From the NCBI GenBank assembly GCA_900768265.1, contig CAAGCF010000031.1, forward strand, positions 1 to 55,850: 55,850 bases of DNA, given 5' to 3'. The stretch comes from an uncultured Collinsella sp. (GTDB lineage: Bacteria > Actinomycetota > Coriobacteriia > Coriobacteriales > Coriobacteriaceae). Positions 53,188 to 55,850 of the stretch are shown here, piece by piece (within the stretch, counting starts at the first letter, position 1; every line of letters begins with the position of its first letter). The notes below the pieces were generated by a model. It worked only from the letters and a program-made list of their open reading frames with translations, was not told where the DNA came from and did no database searches. The translations under genes and the position numbers were made by a program.

Positions 53188-53997
53188 TTAGAGCCCTAGG
53201 ATGTCGCGGATAGCCTGGGCGGCCGCAGCCGGACGATCGCGCAACCCGTTGTGCGCGCCGGGAATTGTCACAACGGGGCAGTCCAAAAGCTCAGCCGCCG
53301 TTCTCGTGCCTGCCTCGCGGGGCGTTCCAATCGAGAGCTCGCCCAGAAACACGGCGGCCACCGTTTTCGATGCGCGGACGATATCCCAATCGGGACCGTA
53401 GGTCATAGTGATCTCGTATTCGTTTGCCATGAAACTGCGACCGTTGCGCAGGGCATGCTTGGCTTCTGCCTCGGTTAACTTGGGGGCCTTAGGGTCCGAA
53501 TCGCCGATGGCGGCCAGGAAGGCCCGTAATGCCCTCGAGACCTTTCCCGCAGCAATCATCTCGATCAAAACCGGGGCCGAGCCCAGGCCGACGCCCTCGC
53601 TTGTCACGGCGGGTTCATGCAGAATCGCACGCGAGACAATGGCCGGGTTTGCACGGAGAAGCTCCAGGGCCACCAACGTGCCGGCACTGTGCGCGAGCAC
53701 GTTTGCCGGAGCGCCAATATGCTCGATAACGGCCTGCAGGTCGGCGGCCTGGGCGGCAAGGTCATAGCGTCCGTCCGCTGCATCGTCGCTCTTGCCACAG
53801 CCACGGCGGTCATAGGTAATCACGCGGCACGATTGGCTGAGCTCGCGAGCGATGCCGTCAAAAAATACGCCATCGACGCAAGCGCCGTGCACGCACACCA
53901 AGGCGGATGCATCGGGCGATGCGTCCGGGCCAGCATACTCGCGGCAGGCGATCGTGGTGCCCGCATTCTCGACCGTAAAATCCATGTTGCGCCCCAT
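53188..53997 (-). CDS. Alpha/beta-fold hydrolase
   Basis: A 269-residue alpha/beta hydrolase. The oxyanion region is VCVHGACVDGVFFDGIA, then TYDRRGCGKSDD. The nucleophile Ser lies in VLAHSAGTLVALELL, where the first Gly of GxSxG is Ala, and the His is in PGAHNGLRDRP. The substrate is unknown. The ATG at 53997 follows AAGGTG; a longer frame to 54279 crosses the divergent promoter region and is rejected. Confidence 0.88.
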   Translation of the reverse strand: MGRNMDFTVENAGTTIACREYAGPDASPDASALVCVHGACVDGVFFDGIARELSQSCRVITYDRRGCGKSDDAADGRYDLAAQAADLQAVIEHIGAPANVLAHSAGTLVALELLRANPAIVSRAILHEPAVTSEGVGLGSAPVLIEMIAAGKVSRALRAFLAAIGDSDPKAPKLTEAEAKHALRNGRSFMANEYEITMTYGPDWDIVRASKTVAAVFLGELSIGTPREAGTRTAAELLDCPVVTIPGAHNGLRDRPAAAAQAIRDILGL

Positions 53998-54160
53998 CGT
54001 CTTGCACCTTGTTAACACATTAACTGTACCCGACCCAAAACCTCTCATGACGCGGGCATCGAGGGCGAAGTAAAAAACGAAACCTGAAAAGCACAAGCCC
54101 GAACCAGACTTTGGCACCGATGCTATGCTTAAGTGCAACTGTCTCAAGGAGCATATGCCT

Positions 54161-54937
54161 ATGTCTACGTTTTTAAATGCCAGCCCCATCTTTGGTCCGG
54201 TGCGCAGCCGCCGTCTGGGCCTTTCGCTCGGTGTCAACATGATGCCGGCTTCGGGCAAGATCTGCACGTTCGACTGCATCTACTGCGAGAACGGTCTCAA
54301 CGCCGAGCGCCCCTGCCACAAGCCGTATAACACGGCCGCCGTGGTGCTCGACGCACTCGAGGCCAAACTGCACGAGATGGCAGACGAGGGTGAGCTGCCC
54401 GATGTCATCACGTTTGCCGGAAACGGCGAACCCACCGCCGCACCGGAGTTTCCACAGGCCATCGCCGGTGCTGTCGCGCTTCGCGACCAGCTGGCCCCGA
54501 ACACCAAGATCGCCGTGCTCTCCAATGGCACCCGCGCCGACCAGCCCGCCGTGCACGGTGCGCTCATGATGGTCGACGACAACATCCTCAAGCTCGACAC
54601 CGTCGACCCGGCATTTATCCAGCTGCTCGACCAGCCCGTAGGCCCCTACGACGTCGAGCACCAGATCGAGACGTTCGCGAGCTTTAACGGCCATGTCATC
54701 ATTCAGACGATCTTTTTGAGCGGCGAGTACCAGGGCAAGTCCCTCGACAACACCGGCGACGAATACGTCGGCCCGTGGCTCGCGGCGCTCGAGCGTATTC
54801 GCCCGCAGGAGGCAACCATCTACACCGTCGCACGCGAAACGCCGGTCGCCGGCCTCGCCAAGGCAGCGCCCGAAGCACTCGACGCTATTGCCGCACGCGT
54901 GCGCGCCCTCGGCATCCCCTGCCAGGTGAGCTACTAA
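54161..54937 (+). CDS. Radical SAM protein
   Basis: A 258-residue radical SAM protein. The cluster motif CxxxCxxC reads CTFDCIYCENG, and FAGNGEPT is the SAM-binding GGE-like strand. N-terminal FGPVRSRRLGLSLGVN matches the COG0731-type subgroup, some members of which act in tRNA wybutosine-like or unknown modifications. An AAGGAG lies at 54146-54151; ATG 54161 is nine bases after it, ATG 54155 only three. The substrate is unknown. Confidence 0.9.
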   Translation: MSTFLNASPIFGPVRSRRLGLSLGVNMMPASGKICTFDCIYCENGLNAERPCHKPYNTAAVVLDALEAKLHEMADEGELPDVITFAGNGEPTAAPEFPQAIAGAVALRDQLAPNTKIAVLSNGTRADQPAVHGALMMVDDNILKLDTVDPAFIQLLDQPVGPYDVEHQIETFASFNGHVIIQTIFLSGEYQGKSLDNTGDEYVGPWLAALERIRPQEATIYTVARETPVAGLAKAAPEALDAIAARVRALGIPCQVSY

Positions 54938-55008
54938 CCAACAGCCGCCCAGGGCAGTCTTTTTGGGACGGGTGGGCTATACTAGCTGCGAATGAAAGGA
55001 AGTTAACC

Positions 55009-55850
55009 ATGTTTGACAATGGACCCGTGCCCGGCCGCAACGATGCTTGCTGGTGCGGCAGCGGCAAAAAATATAAGAAATGCCACAGCGCCTTCGACGA
55101 GCGCCTCGAGCGCCTGTGGGAGGAAGGCTGGGAGGTTCTGCCCCGCACGCTCTACAAGACGCCTGCCGATATCGAGGGCATCAAGCGTTCGGCAGCCATC
55201 AACGTAGGCGTGCTCGACTACGTGGGCGAGCACATCGCCGCGGGCATGACCACCAACCAGATCGACCAGATGATCTACGACTACACCATCGAGCACGGCG
55301 GCACGCCGGCCGACCTCAACTACGAGGGCTACCCCAAGAGCGTGTGCACCTCGATCAACGATGTGGTCTGCCACGGCATCCCCTGCGATGCGGACGTGCT
55401 GCACGAGGGCGACATCATCAACGTGGACTGCTCCACGATCTTGGACGGTTACTTTAGCGACTCGAGTCGCATGTTCTGCATCGGCGAGGTCTCGGCCGAG
55501 CGCCAGCGCCTGGTCAATGTCACCCGCGCCAGCGTGGAAGCGGGCCTGGCTGCCGTTAAGCCGTGGCTGCCGCTCTCCGTTATGGCCGAAGCCGTGCAAA
55601 AGACGGTCGAGGACGCCGGCTTTAGCGTGGTGCGCGAGTACGGCGGACACGGCATTGGCAAAGAGTTCCACGAGGACCCGTTTGTGGGCTTTACCACCGA
55701 GGCGCCCGATGTGGACACCATCATGGCACCGGGCATGGTCTTTACCATCGAGCCCATGGTCAACGCCGGGACGCCCGACATCAAGATTAGCAAGGGCGAT
55801 GGCTGGTGCGTGCGCACCAAGGACGGCAGCGATTCGGCCCAGTGCGAGGT
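55009..55850 (+). CDS. map: Methionine aminopeptidase with SEC-C motif (partial)
   Basis: The gene is cut by the window edge; about 280 residues are seen, close to full length. The N-terminus is a zinc-binding SEC-C motif (RNDACWCGSGKKYKKCH), then a type-I methionine aminopeptidase. Metal ligands lie in INVDCSTILDGYFSDSSRMF, GGHGIGKEFHEDP and VFTIEPMVNAG. It removes the start Met from nascent proteins. The SEC-C motif may dock to the ribosome. AAGGAAG precedes the start. Confidence 0.95.
   Translation, partial: MFDNGPVPGRNDACWCGSGKKYKKCHSAFDERLERLWEEGWEVLPRTLYKTPADIEGIKRSAAINVGVLDYVGEHIAAGMTTNQIDQMIYDYTIEHGGTPADLNYEGYPKSVCTSINDVVCHGIPCDADVLHEGDIINVDCSTILDGYFSDSSRMFCIGEVSAERQRLVNVTRASVEAGLAAVKPWLPLSVMAEAVQKTVEDAGFSVVREYGGHGIGKEFHEDPFVGFTTEAPDVDTIMAPGMVFTIEPMVNAGTPDIKISKGDGWCVRTKDGSDSAQCE

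Overview
The window looks like a chromosomal segment of a GC-rich gut actinobacterium of the class Coriobacteriia, most like Collinsella. This is an inference from overall GC of about 60 %, GTG/TTG starts with strong AGGAGG-type ribosome sites, an amaP/DUF2273/Asp23 cluster, a fused 2-hydroxyacyl-CoA dehydratase activase, Tat lipoproteins, and many palindromic intergenic repeats. No rRNA, tRNA, CRISPR array, prophage or complete insertion sequence was found. Both ends are cut: the left edge holds only intergenic sequence and the right edge truncates a methionine aminopeptidase.

Left part (1-9.1 kb): a TerB-like protein that appears split in two by a -1 frameshift at an A6 tract; the groES-groEL operon; an 840-bp gene-free stretch made of nested inverted repeats; a divergent amidohydrolase / M20 peptidase pair; and the start of a cluster of small membrane proteins. 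9-20 kb: two zinc-ribbon membrane proteins and a DUF2752 protein, a YitT-type membrane protein, amaP-DUF2273-asp23, yebC, a large DUF6020-like membrane protein, lgt, a NifU-type scaffold, dCMP deaminase and coaX. Almost all of these read leftward.

20-34.5 kb: an OPT-family transporter and a DUF389 membrane protein (rightward), then a Tat-exported aryl-sulfate sulfotransferase lipoprotein, an AAC(3)-like acetyltransferase, a 3-hydroxyacyl-CoA dehydrogenase, a 1593-residue acyl-CoA dehydratase activase preceded by its TetR regulator, and a HAD phosphatase whose start site lies inside a 24-bp hairpin. 34.5-40.3 kb: an MFS exporter with its TetR regulator and two matching operators, PII and ammonium transporter genes, a CmpB-like membrane protein and an HD protein. 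40.4-46.9 kb: dxs, then a polar amino-acid ABC transporter (binding protein, two permeases, ATPase) followed by a C26 glutamine-amidotransferase-like hydrolase. 47-50.5 kb: an ABC exporter (ATPase and two permeases) next to a DUF2975/XRE pair with similar promoter motifs. 50.7-55.85 kb: a degenerate GGDEF-REC-HD-GYP protein with an HPt partner, an alpha/beta hydrolase, a radical SAM protein and a SEC-C/methionine aminopeptidase.

The most unusual signal is in the non-coding DNA. At least six hairpins with unrelated stems share a constant loop (GTCC or GTCCC just before the right arm on the + strand), and five of them touch or overlap the stop codon of a leftward gene. Several larger composite inverted repeats occupy the other gaps.
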